NCBI GenBank assembly: GCA_007115705.1
Contig: QXEO01000143.1
Coordinates: forward strand, 7,857,434-7,921,433
Length of the DNA: 64,000 nt
Direction of reading: 5' to 3'
Source: Dactylis glomerata
Lineage: Eukaryota; Streptophyta; Magnoliopsida; Poales; Poaceae
Position 1 is the first letter of the stretch. Each line of letters begins with the position of its first letter. Positions 13,001-24,569 of this stretch are shown here, one piece after another. The notes under the pieces are model-generated. The model was given only the letters and a program-made list of their open reading frames with translations, had not been told where the DNA came from and did not search any database. Both the position numbers and the translations under genes were made by a program.

Positions 13001-13897
13001 TATTGTTTGCAAAGAAGAGCACTGTCAAAACATTGTTCTATTACCAATGTTCGGTAAGGCCTACTGTTAGCCGAACACCCGCCCTTGGGTTGTGCACCTC
13101 TTTCTCCATTTCCTCTTCATTTCTTGATCAGATTTTATAAATTTTTATTTATTATTCATTTTTGGGGGCAAAAACTAGGCAGAGACTTTATCATAATCAC
13201 ATTCACGTCGGGATAACTGGTTCCAGTGAATCGAACGACCAAACCTACACTTTACTCCCTCCGGTCCCAAACAGGGTGGCCTGTAAGTTGAGTCAAACAA
13301 AGTTTGACTGAGTATACAACTATACTACAATAACGCAAATATTTATAATAGCAGTCATAATCTTTTTTTGCGGAATAATAGCAGTCATAATCATAATGTA
13401 TTTATTTAATATTGTAGTAGTAGTTATTTCCGTGGACCTACTATTTAATCAAACTTTCAAAAACAAATAATTAGCACCCTCAAACGTAATAGGTGATGCG
13501 CTTGCCTCTGGATCAACCAGCTTGCCGTCGGGCACTGGAGTGGCGGCATGGAAGACGCCGTCGCACCCGGCGAAGGCGGCCGTGAGCGTGTCGTAGTCGA
13601 GCACGTCCGCCTTGAACAGGCGCAGGTTCTCCGTAGCCCCGTCCAGCTGCTTCAGGAACGTGTTCTTCGGATCACCTGAGGAAATGAACAATTTATCTGC
13701 CGATCGAACATATAGCATCAGGTGGTCGAGCATGCAATATACGTGTGCAGCCGTGTCGCCGGCCGGTGGTGGTGCATACATGGGTCGCGGATGGTGGCGT
13801 GCACGGTGTAACCGCGGGAGAGGAGCAGCTTGACGAGCCACGAGGCGATGAACCCGCCACCTCCGGTCACGCACACGCGCGGCAGCGGCGGCGACAT
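10058..13897 (-). CDS. Cinnamoyl-CoA-reductase-like SDR
   Basis: Six exons on the minus strand join in phase into 338 aa, the usual length of plant CCR/DFR-type extended SDRs: 13780-13897, 13506-13675, 11548-11733, 10956-11121, 10330-10519, 10058-10244. The N-terminus carries the NAD(P) dinucleotide motif VCVTGGGGFIASWLVK. Then come RDPCDPKN, FHAATPV, EGTRNVLKAC, QVSSVGA, and a YxxxK catalytic pair in IWYVLAKVEAEE, preceded by VSS (the usual Ser). Family enzymes reduce hydroxycinnamoyl-CoA esters or related carbonyls with NADPH. The KNWYCYGK signature of bona fide lignin CCRs is replaced by IWYVLAK, so I call it CCR-like with unknown substrate. Intron 2 has a GC donor (GAG|GCAAGC) and holds a Mutator-type element. 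No stop or frameshift seen. Confidence 0.88.
11979..12964. mobile_element. Mutator-like non-autonomous element (986 bp, long TIRs)
   Basis: Perfect 9-bp flanking duplications ATTTAAATA (11970-11978 and 12965-12973) bound inverted ends of roughly 170-190 bp. The left end starts gggttaattggatatacgcc; the right end, reversed, starts gggttaatcggatagacgcc. Long TIRs and 9-bp duplications are the hallmark of MULEs. There is no transposase; the interior has AT-rich DNA and a repeated 'caccatccacgagt' phrase (about 12262 and 12405). It lies inside intron 2 of the CCR-like gene. Confidence 0.9.
13255..13480 (+). mobile_element. Stowaway-like MITE, truncated
   Basis: After TA at 13253-13254 the sequence ctccctccggtcccaaacag matches a Stowaway end, and the following 'gagtcaaacaaagtttgact' palindromic stretch is typical of Triticeae Stowaway elements. 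The matching right end is not clear before exon 2 of the CCR-like gene, so the right limit is approximate. Confidence 0.5.
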
Positions 13898-14200
13898 GCC
13901 GGTATATTGATGTAGAGCGAAAGCGGAGCCGGAGATGTTAGAGAAGAGAGACGGTCGAGGAGACCAGCTATAGTGATGAGCTACTCATATACAGTATTGT
14001 ACTCCCCCTCTAAGTCTCCAACCGACAATGACAACTGGATGGGCACACTCAGCGACTGGGCTCTAATCGTGGCCGGCGTGGTTCTTAAACTATGCTCGAC
14101 CGTGGGTTTACTAATCGGCTAATCACGCATGCATGATGGGCACATTCAGTTGAGTTGACTACGCTAGCAATCGGCATCATGCATGCAGCCTGGCTACAGC
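13898..14200 (-). promoter_or_regulatory. Probable promoter and leader of the CCR-like gene
   Basis: On the minus strand a TATATGAG motif lies at about 13984-13991, roughly 90 bases upstream of the ATG. Farther upstream there is a TTGAC W-box core (plus strand about 14153) and an ACCGAC DRE-like core (about 14019 on the plus strand). These short cis-motifs are only suggestive. Confidence 0.35.
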
Positions 14201-14524
14201 CCCACGTGAAAATCGAAAGAAAAGAGAACATTATTTTCAACACCTCTAACGCTATTTGTTTGCCACGAGCCGAAGCTTCCGGCGGCGACTGACACCCCCG
14301 CACAAAATATCATGCACCGAACATCACCACAAAGTTCAGTCATAAGTTGAACGTCCAGGAATTGCAGCTGTGATGTCAAAGCTTAAAAAACTACGGAAAA
14401 CTCAAAGCTGTAAAACAAAATCTACTTACAGAACTGGTAAATCAAACAATGTAAGCAAACATCGGCACATTTCAGTAAATAAGTGATGTCTTAACATGTT
14501 CATGGCACAACGGTAATGCATACC

Positions 14525-16911
14525 TCAGTAGTTACTCATAATAGTGACTGTACTAATCATCTGAAACACATTAGCTTCAGCATAGGTAATCATACAATCA
14601 TACGAAAAGCCATCACCTGTTCTATTACACAAATTAGAATTAATGTATTTCATTGCAGAAAATGCATGCTCCATGGTGGCAGTAGCTACCGGCAAAACCA
14701 TTGTTAGTCTCAATAAAATAAACATGAGAGGAAAGGTTGTATGTTTCTTTGTTTCAATAAGTTTGCGGCACAAATCACCAATCCCATTAATGTCCAAAAA
14801 TCTTGAATCATCACGGAAGTTTTTAACAAAATTATCAAGTTGGCAGCTAAGTTCAATCTTGCTTTCACTTTGAAAATAAATAGGATACAAACAAGTTATA
14901 GCCAAAATTCCTTCATTGTCAAAGTTAGAGAAAGAACCAGCGAAATTCAAACATGCCATTCAAAGAAGCAATGTACTGGCGGTCTCACTAAAGCGGCCAC
15001 TAAAATTGACTTACAAAAGATCAATGACAGTATACATGACAGTTTTGTTGTAATTCCCATTTGACAAGCCATAAGTTTTTGATCCCCGAACATGCATGGC
15101 ATACATATGAGGAAATTGAATATCATGTTTAATGCAAAAGTCAACAACTACTATAAGTATACCTTCTCAACCTTCATTTCTCATTTTTTGAAGCCTTCTC
15201 TTTGTTGTACCAAGATATGTCACAACATTGACAATGCCCGAGCATTGTGTCCCAAAGAGATATTCAAATCATTAGTAATCCCGAGAATAACTTTCATCAA
15301 GTGCAACATAAAAGCAAAATTAAATATTTGTATAGTGTCCAATACTCCTTTTGCTTTAAGCCTATCAACAATGCTGGAGCCAAACTCTAATAGCATCAAT
15401 ATCTTTAAGAATTGACGAAAACATAACAACCATGTTTAGGAGAGAGCCAAAATGGGATCCCCATATAGTATGGCCAGGTCTTTATAACCCAAGTTCTTGA
15501 TTCGAACCTCTGCCAGTTTCAAGTTCACCCATTTGCAATATCTCTTTTACTTCTTCAACCAACTTTTATCTAAGTAGATCAACATTCTTGAAAGGATCAT
15601 GTTGTTGATAGAATAACACTCCACTCAAAAATCCATACAACACATTCATGGTTTTTCTACTGCAACTAGTGTCAATTGGAGTTGATGAGCAAAACAGTGA
15701 ATACTATGAACAGCCTTAGAATCTTGCATAATTAACTAATTAAAGTTTTCAAACCATTCAAATTCCATTGCATGTTACTAGCACCATCGTAGCCTTTGGC
15801 CACGGATTTGAGAAGGACTAAGCTTATGATATGTAAGCATAGAATAGATAGCTTCTTCGAGTGCAAGAGAAGTTGTTTGAGTAACATGACAAACTCCAAT
15901 AAGTCGCTCCATTACAAACCCTCTTCTATCAACATATCTTATTACAAGTTGTTCCTTGTGAGACACATAACTAAATTCATCAACCAAAATTGCAAAATAC
16001 TTATCTTCGATGTCTTCTCTTATTGATTTAAGTGTTTCTCTAGCACAAGAATGCACAATTTCTTTTTGGATATAGTAGGAGAAGACATTTTCAAATTCCT
16101 TGGTGTATTCCATAGTGTAATAGCACCTATTTATGGACATCATGCAATATACCATTCATAGAAACTAAGGAAATTGCCTTTTCTGGTTGAACTTTAACTT
16201 TTGTTGTGACCCCAGAATAATAATCCCAAACTAAGGAGCAATCTAGCAATATCGATAGAGACAATCAGACAATCTTTGTATTTTTTCATAGATTTCTTTT
16301 TTTTGCTTGTGTGTAGCATCTCCAATTTATTGCTTTTGGTTCATCAAATCACCACATCTCTTCACATTTTGATTATGGGAACTAGAAGGATCACCAATAT
16401 GAACATCCAACCTCTTAAGGTTATTCCAAGTTCTCCACCCCTTTGCTAAAAAAATGTATCTCCTCCAACACATCCATGCCTTTCAGTTTGAAACAAATAG
16501 TAATGAAGACAATAAGATGCATCTTCCTCTATATAATGTTGAAACCACGCTGGGTGAAAAGGACGCATAATCCTACTCATATCTTTTTTGAGGGAAATTA
16601 TGTTTGCGAGGTTGAAATGGACCTTTCAGAAGATAATCCCTTCACACATCATAACAAACTTTGGCATGCTTGTATTGTGAAATCGGATTTCTTCATGCAG
16701 GATCTGTTGGAAGGGAAGCTAAATCCACCCCTTCTTCTTCTTCAGTACATACTGCTCTAGCACTGCTATTAACTAACACTAGCTCCAAAGTAGCCCTAGC
16801 ACTACCAACATTTTCTTCATCAACATTTGTAGGTGCTTGATTTGAAGGTGATATTTGAGGAGAATTTGTGATGTTTGATCTATATGCCCATAATTTGTGA
16901 TATTTCTCCAT
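14525..16911 (-). pseudogene. Decayed hAT-family transposase (TTF/DUF4371 type)
   Basis: On the minus strand an N-terminus starting MEKYHKLW with LPTDP (16693-16911) precedes a DUF4371-type block with IQKEIVHSCARE, YFAILVDEFSYVSHKEQ and LSPSQIRGQ (15778-16155). It ends with a hAT C-terminal dimerisation block: FPLMFILLRLTMVLPVATAT followed by EHAFSAMKYI (14525-14959). The order and motifs match plant TTF-type zinc-finger/hAT proteins, which move DNA elements by cut and paste. Frames between the blocks are broken by several stops and shifts, and the typical DE residues are partly lost. I found no clear TIRs, so element limits are unknown. It is a remnant, not a functional gene. Confidence 0.8.
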
Positions 16912-18400
16912 TTACAAACTCAAATATAATAGGCTACTACTAGGCACTGATTTACCTAGCTAATTGCAAGAAAAGGGGGAGAAAAGACAAGACAAAATAC
17001 CGCTGATTTCAGACTACAGAGGAGCCGGGATGAGCTGCACCGGAGCTGGCCCTTGTCGATAGTGATGGTGTGGTGGCAGCAGCGTTCATCCGTGGCTTTG
17101 CTGGGAAGATGAGTGACAACGCTCACATGAAGGCCTGCACTCGATGGCAGAGTGCTCCTTGAAGCTGCAATAGAAAACTAGCAATCGACAATTTCATTTT
17201 TGACAGCAAAAACTATGTTCCGTTAGTACTTTTTAATAACCTTCTCTAAAGCAATCTACATCAGGGCCAACTATGTCATTGTCTAGATTGTTGCTAGAAC
17301 CTAGAGGCAAAAGGCACAAATATAGACAAATATATATATCAAAAGTAGAAATCAGATAGCATCATTCAGTTTTTAACAACACATCAGGCATGTCTTGACT
17401 CATGCGCAGGCCCTGGACATAACAACTTTAGTGTGATTCTTCTCTTCTTCAGTGCCATTCTAGTTGGCAAGTTTTTTGTGGAAGTACTTGGGAGTTTCGA
17501 GTGCTTTCCTTTCCAGCTCCTTGGTCCATTCTACCACCGCCTGACTTGAAATTCACCTTTCACAAAGGGATCCATATCCTAAGTAAGCGAGCAATTCTCC
17601 TCCACAATATCTATAGACCAGGTGTTTTCCACATGTTCCAAATAATTCACCACAAAGTTTTGGTTTTGCCAACGGGCGGAGCATTCATTCGGCTCACAAA
17701 GTGGCTTTGGTTGCGATGGCGCTTCTTTTCTCCTAGGACCGATGATGACTCCCCTCTTTGGTGGTGCTTCCAAGGTGATCCAGATCGGTGACGAGTGCTT
17801 GGGTTCTTTGTGTTTTTGTCCATATGGACTTGTTTGTAATATTATTTTCTAATGAGTACTTTTGTAAGATGTACCCGAATAGCTAGGCTCTAACTTCTTC
17901 TAGTCGGTATGATGATACCTATGTGCAGGTGATTTGTACTACAATTTGATGTATGGTGACATGGTGTTACTCTAAAAAAACAAAACCATGTTTCACACTT
18001 ATCGAGGATAAAATACCCTTAAAAATTCTGAGTAAAACTATAAGTTGGTTAAAAAGCAGCTCAGTGGAGAGGAGGCCAAGGTTGAACATAATCTTTAGAA
18101 AAGGGTACTCAGACAAAATGTGTCAAGGAGAATCTTGCCAAAATTCTACTCTAATTTATTTGACAATTGTTTATTTAAAATTTAGACAAAGAATTGAACT
18201 AAACTCACTGAATGAACTAGAAGTGAGATTTTGACAAGATCTCACTTGACACCATATGAAGACATGCCCGCTCTAGGTCACATTCAAAAGTTGGTAATAC
18301 ACATACTACTATTATTGTTTAAGATATCGGTAAGCATACATCTAATATCCTTAATTTTGTGACTTATGATCCAATTTAAATTTTATTTTGATTCTTAGTA
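16912..18400. other. Intergenic DNA, no supported gene
   Basis: The first 250 bases probably are leader of the hAT remnant. Around 17755-17985 a stretch ending in 'gttactctaaaaaaacaaa' resembles the A-tailed 3' end of a plus-strand non-LTR element, but no target-site duplication was found. The remaining short frames have no recognisable family. Confidence 0.35.
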
Positions 18401-18727
18401 GAACAAAGACCGCTTTTCCCCCTATACTTTTCATATGGTTTATATTTGCCCCTCAAATTTTTCTTGGCTCACTAAACCCCCCTAAACTATCACTAATGGT
18501 CCATGTTACCCCCTTAATTTAGGATTTTACTCAGCCAAAAAGTGGGCTTATGACTGTATCTTCGCAAATCTGCAATTAGTCGCATACAAACACATGACCA
18601 TGACTAATATGAGCCAAATTTAATGTGTTATATTTATTGTTTAGGGGGGTTTATTGAGCCAAGTAAAAGTTTAGGGGGGAAATATGAGCCAAGTGAAAAG
18701 TTTAGGGGGCAAAAACAGACTTTGTTC
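18401..18727. mobile_element. Mutator-type MITE (327 bp)
   Basis: Perfect 9-bp duplications TTCTTAGTA flank the element (18392-18400 and 18728-18736). Ends are inverted: left gaacaaagaccgcttttccc, right (reverse complement) gaacaaagtctgtttttgcc, continuing as 'ccccctaaacttttc'. The subterminal runs of C/G hexamers and 'gagccaag' recur inverted. No coding capacity. Confidence 0.85.
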
Positions 18728-18736
18728 TTCTTAGTA

Positions 18737-20239
18737 TGAAATTTCGTTGGGATTCAGTTCTAGAAAAGTGTGGCATTCTTGGAAAAGGCTATGTTCAAAT
18801 TAACGGGGGAAAACTGACATGTACTTATAAATTTGAATGAAAAAATATATTATTTTTGCCCCATTGAAAAGATTTCAGTTAAAAGAGTATACTGCCCCTA
18901 AGTATGTTTTTTTGTAATTAATAAAATTCCTATGGACTAATGTTTACATTGAGTTTTATATGAATGAATTTTACATAGGTAATGTGTGAATTCCATGTGT
19001 TAGATTCAAGGTTTGATACCATGAAGATAAATATATAAATTGAGTATTGGCATCAAACATCTATTTGAAGAGATAAAGATAAGATGATCAAGAATAAGAT
19101 ATTTATGAAGATGAAGTTCTTGTGTGGAACTCTAAGTATCCCATGCTCTAGCTGATGTGTGTTAAGCCGTGGAGGATAAATATCTTGAGAGTTTGATTCT
19201 AAGGGATGAATTCAATGTATGGCTCTATATAAAAATTTATTTTGCATGCTTGTCAAATTTCCTAGAAATATATAGTAGGATTTACTGTGGTGGACAAGAA
19301 TGAAAATAATTATTAAATTAACTTATTTTGTTCTTATAACACCAGAGTGTGTCTCCTTAGAGAATCTTTGGATTGCGGGATTAACGAACAAATGATTAAT
19401 AAATATCCAAGTATGACACATCTAAAAAAGATGACTGTAAAAAATAGAAAATTTGCAGGAATAATCATTGAGATTGAGCACGGAGAAAGGAAAGGAAGAA
19501 CGTCCCTATGAAATAAGTTTGGCAAAGAGGTCAGAGTGGGTTTACAAAATCCTATAGAATTGAGTTATATGAATTCAATCGGTAGGAACTTGGCTTGGGT
19601 AATATTATTCTTTTGATTCAAAGGCAATTCATATGAAAACATTCTAACCTTATAAAATGGTACGAAATTTCTAGAATCCAAATAATACTTCAAGGTGTAA
19701 AAATGCACGTACTCCCACTAATTGTAAATGTAGGTGATTTTAGCATTCAAGTTAGTCAAACCTTGTTAAGATTGACATCATGATGATGAATAAAGTTACC
19801 AATATTGGAATTTTTTCCTTTCGGTGTATGATATCTTCCATTTGGGGGCAACATATCCTCGTTGAAATTGATGATCAACCTTTCAACTAGGAGAGCATCA
19901 AAATTTCTGAGATAATTTGCATTTCTGCGCAGAAGATGGAACACTTAACATGTGCACATTTTGTAGAGTTTTTTTTAGCATTTGAAGTGAACTTTACAAT
20001 ATTTTCTCAATAAATTCAACGATGACCATGGGCCACTGGCTCCAACCGGGCTTGCCCCTAACTCTAAAAAAAACACTCGAGTTTTGCATTCACTCATTTC
20101 ATGAATGTTGTTTCATTCAACATGGCACACACGTAAACATCGTAACAGACAATTAAGCGGGGGGCCCCAACACCGGCGCCACATCGCATGGGATCAACAA
20201 GAAAAATCATCATCCGGCGTGGCTCTCACCTACGGACTC
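18737..20239. other. Intergenic AT-rich DNA, no supported gene
   Basis: This stretch has short frames only, none recognisable. Composition is AT-rich up to about 20110, then becomes GC-richer toward a possible promoter at 20240. Confidence 0.4.
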
Positions 20240-20345
20240 ATAAATACAGATGCGCCATGTCACCCTGTCCTAGTGCTTAGCCAGTCACGGGGCAAGGTCG
20301 GAGGTAAGCAAGAAGGCCAGGAGATACATCTTCTAGCATGGTTGC
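20240..20345 (+). pseudogene. Promoter and first codons of a small gene split by insertions
   Basis: A TATA-like ataaata at 20240-20246 is followed about 90 bases later by ATG at 20338. The gypsy element starts five bases after this ATG. The same frame resumes after the gypsy element at 29456-29489, and then after the copia element at 30500, reading a basic start followed by CSFSLLFA, which resembles the start of a signal peptide. A donor-like aa|gtaaaa follows the FA codons. Because both inserted elements have matching TSDs, the pre-insertion order is well supported. That it was a gene is inference; the family is unknown. Confidence 0.4.
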
Positions 20346-23300
20346 TGATACGTCTCAAACGTATCTATAATTTTTGATGATCCATGTTTGTTTTTACACC
20401 ATTTGCTTAGTGTTTCATTACACTTCGTGACATTTTTATGCATTTTCCGGAACTAACCTATTAACAAGATGCCACAGTGCCAGTTCCCTGTTTTCTGCTG
20501 TTTTTGTGTTTCAGAAAAATTACACAGGAAATATTTTCGGAATTGGACGAAACAAAAGCCGAACATCCAGAAATTTACCGAAGCTTCCAGAAGTCCGAAG
20601 AGGAGACGGAGCGGGGCCACGGGACGGCCACACAGTAGGGCGGCGAGGCCCAGCCCCTGGCCGCGCCGCCTATGTGTATGACCGCCCTGGTCCACTTCTG
20701 ATGCCGCCCCTTCGCCTATAAAGACCCCCCGACGGGAAAAACCTAAGGACCCGATCAATTTTCTAGAAACACATCACGATCCGCCGCCGTCGTCGACCCG
20801 AGATCGGGAGGGTCCAGAAGGTCTTCCCGGCACCCTGCCGGAGAGGGGAATCGCCACCGGAGGTCTTCTTCATCGCCATGCTTGCCTCCGGCGCGATGAG
20901 TGAGTAGTCTACCTTGGACTATGGGTCCATAGCAGTAGCTAGATGGTTGTCTTCTCCACCATATCCTTCATGTTTAGATCTCATGAGCTGCCTTACATGA
21001 TCGAGATCACCATTATGTAATTCTACATGTTATATTTATTGGGATCCGATGAATATTGGTATTATGATTGAGTTGATGTGCTAAATATTATCTTATGTTA
21101 TCTCTATGTTGTTTATGATCTTGCATGCTCTCCGTTGTTAGTAGCTATATTGGCAAAGTAGATACTAGTGACTCCAAGAGGGGGTATTTATGCTCGATAG
21201 TTGGGTTCATGCATCTATTTAATCTGGGAGAGTGACAGAAACCTCTAAGGTTGTAGATGTGCTGTTGCCACTAGGGAGACAACAACATTCTTATGTCCAA
21301 GGGCATATGCTTTGTTTACATCACACACTTTGGTTAATGCAGTTATCTGTTGTTCGCAATTTAATACTCGTGGGGTGTTCGGACGATATCCCCGTGGGTG
21401 GATTATTAGTCATAGATGCAGTTGGATGGCGGTCTATGTATTTTGTTGTAATGCCCAGAGTAAATCTCATAGTGATCCTCTCGACATATGCACGTTATCT
21501 TTATTCTATCAATTACCCAACTGTAATTTGTTTACCCAGCATGTGTTATTTATCTTATGGAGAGACACCACTAGTGAACTGTGGACCCCGGTCCAATTTC
21601 ATTTATATTGTTATCACCTGTTTACTTTACTCACACTGTTTACTTTCTCGCATACTACTATTGCTTTCCACTCGATACGCTCATTCCTTTGTTTACAGCA
21701 AATCGGTGAGATTGACAACCTCATCGTAAGTTGGGAGCAAAGTATTTAGTTGTGTTGTGTGTAGGTTCCGTGTTGCTACTAGTTGAAGACACGCTTGATG
21801 GCACGGTGATGAATAGTGCTAGAGAACTTGTTGGCGTGTAATTAATGAAGTAAATGACCGGCCAGTTGGAAACCCCAAGAGCAAGGTGTGATGAATATAG
21901 CAGCAAGTTTTTCCCTCAGTAAGAAACCAAGGTTATCAATCCAGTAGGAGGACAAAATACGACTGAAGGTGATGCTCACTAGCTACGTGATGCTCTAACA
22001 ATGGCGCCGTTAACGATTACTTGTTAGCGCGTCTTCAACCAGTAGCAACGTGGAACCTGCACACAACACAACCAAATACTTTGTTTCCAACTTACGATGA
22101 GGTTGTCAATCTCACCGGTTTGCTTGAAACAAAGGGTATGAGCGTATCGAGTGGAAAGCAATAGTAATATGCGAGTAAAGTAAACATGTGATAGCAATAT
22201 AAAGGAAATAGGACCGGGGTCCATAGTTCACTAGTGGTGTCTCTCCATAAGATAAAATAACACATGCTGGGTAAACAAATTACAGTTGGGCAATTGATAG
22301 AATAAAGACAACGTGCATATGATGAGAGGATCACTATGAGATTTACTCTGGGTATTACAACAAGATACATAGACCGCCATCCAACTTCATCTATGACTAA
22401 TAATCCACTTGTAGCGAATCAATCCGAGAACTCCACAAGTATTAAGTTGCGAACATCAGATAATTGCATTAAGCAAAGTGTGTAATATAAACAAAGCATA
22501 TGCCCTCGAGCATATGAATGTTGTTTTCCCCCTAGTAGCAACAGCACATCTACAACCTTAGAGGTTTCTATCACTCCCCCAGATTAAATAGAGGCATGAA
22601 CCGACTATCGAGCATAAATACCCCCTCTTGGAGTCACTAGCAACTACTCGGCCAAGATAACTACTAACAACGGAGAGCATGCAAGATCATAAACAACATA
22701 GAGATAACATAAGAAAATATTTAGTACATCAACTCAATCATAACACCAATATTCATCGGATCCCAACAAACACAACATGTAGAATTACATAATGGTGATC
22801 TCGATCATGTAAGGCAGCTCACGAGATCTAAACATGAAGCACATGGTGGAGAAGACAACCATCTAGCTACTGCTATGGACCCATAGTCCAAGGTAGACTA
22901 CTCACTCATCGCTCCGGAGGCAAGCATGGTGATGAAGAAGACCTCCGGTGGCGATTCCCCTCTCTGACAGGGTGCCGGGAAGAGCTTCTGGACCCTCCCG
23001 ATCTTCGGGTCGACGGCGGCGGCGGATCGCGATGTGTTCTGGAAAAGTGATCGGGTCTTAGGTTTTTCCCGTCGAGGGGTCTTTATAGGCGAAGGGACAT
23101 CGTCAGGAGTGGGCCGAGGCGCCGTCACACATAGGGGGCGCGGCCAGGTGCCAGGCCGCGCCGCCCTGTTGTGTGGGGCCCTCGTGGCCCCACTCCGTCT
23201 CCTCTTCGGTTCTCTGGAAGCTTCGGTGAATTTCTGGACGTTCGGCTTTTGTTTCGTCCAATTCCGAGAATATTTCCTGTGTAACTTTTCTGAAACACAA

Positions 23301-23663
23301 AAACAGCAGAAAACAGGGAACTGGCACTGTGGCGACTTGTTAATCGGTTAGTTCCGGAAAATGCATAAAAGTGCCATGAAGTGTAACAAAACACTAAGCA
23401 AATGGTGTAAAAACAAGCATGGAGTATCAAAAATTATAGATACGTTTGAGACGTATCAGTGCTAACAAGAATCGTTAACGGCGCCCTTGTTGGAGTGTCA
23501 CTAAGCTAGCAAGCATCACCTTTTGGAGTTTGGCTTTTTCCTACTGGACGATTAAACCTTGGTTTCTTACCGAGGGAAATTTTGCTGCTATACTCATCAT
23601 ACCTTCCTCTTGGGGTTCCCAACGGGACGGTGATTTACATCAATACCGCCGCAACAAGCAACA
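20346..23663 (+). repeat. 5' LTR of the gypsy element (interrupted)
   Basis: The LTR occupies 20346-21795 and 23464-23663, about 1,650 bases when the nested solo LTR is ignored, against 1,649 for the 3' LTR. It carries a TATA-like 'cgcctataaagac' at about 20713-20725, which may be the element promoter. By eye it differs from the 3' LTR at scattered positions, so the insertion is not brand new. Confidence 0.9.
21796..23458 (-). mobile_element. Related solo LTR nested in inverted orientation
   Basis: The 1,663-base block is the reverse complement of a related LTR: it ends 'gagacgtatca' and contains reversed landmarks such as 'gaggggtctttataggc'. Flanks are acgct (21791-21795) and gtgct (23459-23463). 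The intact 3' LTR has gcgct at this site, so both flanks fit one original GCGCT duplication that lost different CpGs to transitions. No internal sequence is present, so it is a solo LTR. Its U5 end (21796-21860) differs from the host LTR, marking a distinct subfamily. Confidence 0.88.
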
Positions 23664-23672
23664 AAAATTTTC

Positions 23673-23689
23673 TGGCGCCGTTGCCGGGG
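23673..23689 (+). other. Primer-binding site of the gypsy element
   Basis: TGGCGCCGTTGCCGGGG begins nine bases after the 5' LTR end and has the form of the tRNA-complementary priming site common in Triticeae gypsy elements. It fixes the 5' LTR boundary and the element orientation. Confidence 0.8.
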
Positions 23690-23848
23690 GGAAAGAAGAC
23701 TTCTGCAAGGGGAGTTTCGCACGCACATCCTTTACTTTGTTTATTGTTTTGCTTTACTTTATTTTTGCTTGCATCGTTTTATCAAAAACACAAAAATATT
23801 AGTTTCCTTTATAGTTGTTTTTACTTGTCTGCTTTTAGTTTTGTTAGA

Positions 23849-24569
23849 ATGAGTAATCCTGAAGTAGAAGTTCATACTTTTAAGCAACAAGGTGGAGAGA
23901 GCTTGAAAGATGCTTGGTACTGTATTAGCAATTCTCATCATAGGTGTACGAAGAAGCATTCTACCATGATCCTCCTTAGAAATTTTTATGTTGGTATATC
24001 TAGTTGGAATAGGTACGTTCTTGATACTCTTGCAGGAGGTAATTTTCTGGGTACTCCCGCTCTTGAAGCATGCACTTTAACAGAAAGTTTAGTGGGAGTA
24101 CCACCTATCCATGTTGTTAAAACTTGAGATCACTTTGGAGGAAGTTATAGAAAAACTAGGCTCTTTAGAAAAAAGTTTGCCAAATATCCTTGATAACGCT
24201 AGCCGAGTTAATGAAGCGATAGAAAGTATCGGCAAGAGAATCACCGTTTTAGAAGCTAGCACTACTCTTGATAGTCAAAACCTTAGGATTGGGAAACTAG
24301 AGGAATCCATGGAAACTTTAAGTTCAATTTTCTCTTCTCTTAAGTTTAAGAAGGATAAAGCTTCTGTTGGAAAAGAGCAAAAATTTATGTATGTTCCAAA
24401 GGTGTATGTGCCTAAACCTCAACATGTTTTTAAGATTGGTAAGACTTTTAGTTCAACTAAGAGTGACTTGCAGGTTGAATCATCTGCGGGAACCTCTAAA
24501 GTGCCTAGTATGGTAAGTGGTGATCTTGAGGAAACAGTTGATCTTAATGCCTCTTTCGAAAATACTTGA
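23849..24569 (+). pseudogene. Gag-like region of the gypsy element (frameshifted)
   Basis: A first frame starts MSNPEVEV at 23849 and contains GESLKDAWYCISN, LLRNFYVGIS and LAGGNFLG. These match the retrotransposon gag (capsid-like) pattern of plant gypsy elements, where the usual form is W..R...CPH...LRNFY.GL...LD.A.GG.F. It stops at 24127. A second frame from about 24111 to 24569 continues with heptad-like LEEVIEKLGSLEKSLPNIL and VNEAIESIGKRITVLE, a predicted coiled coil. The change of frame near 24105-24130 suggests a frameshift in an originally single gag gene. No zinc knuckle or pol follows. Confidence 0.7.

Noticed and set aside
20453..22370. Many frames of 60-165 codons in the LTRs
   Set aside because: They recur identically in each LTR copy and in antisense; LTRs of this family are non-coding.
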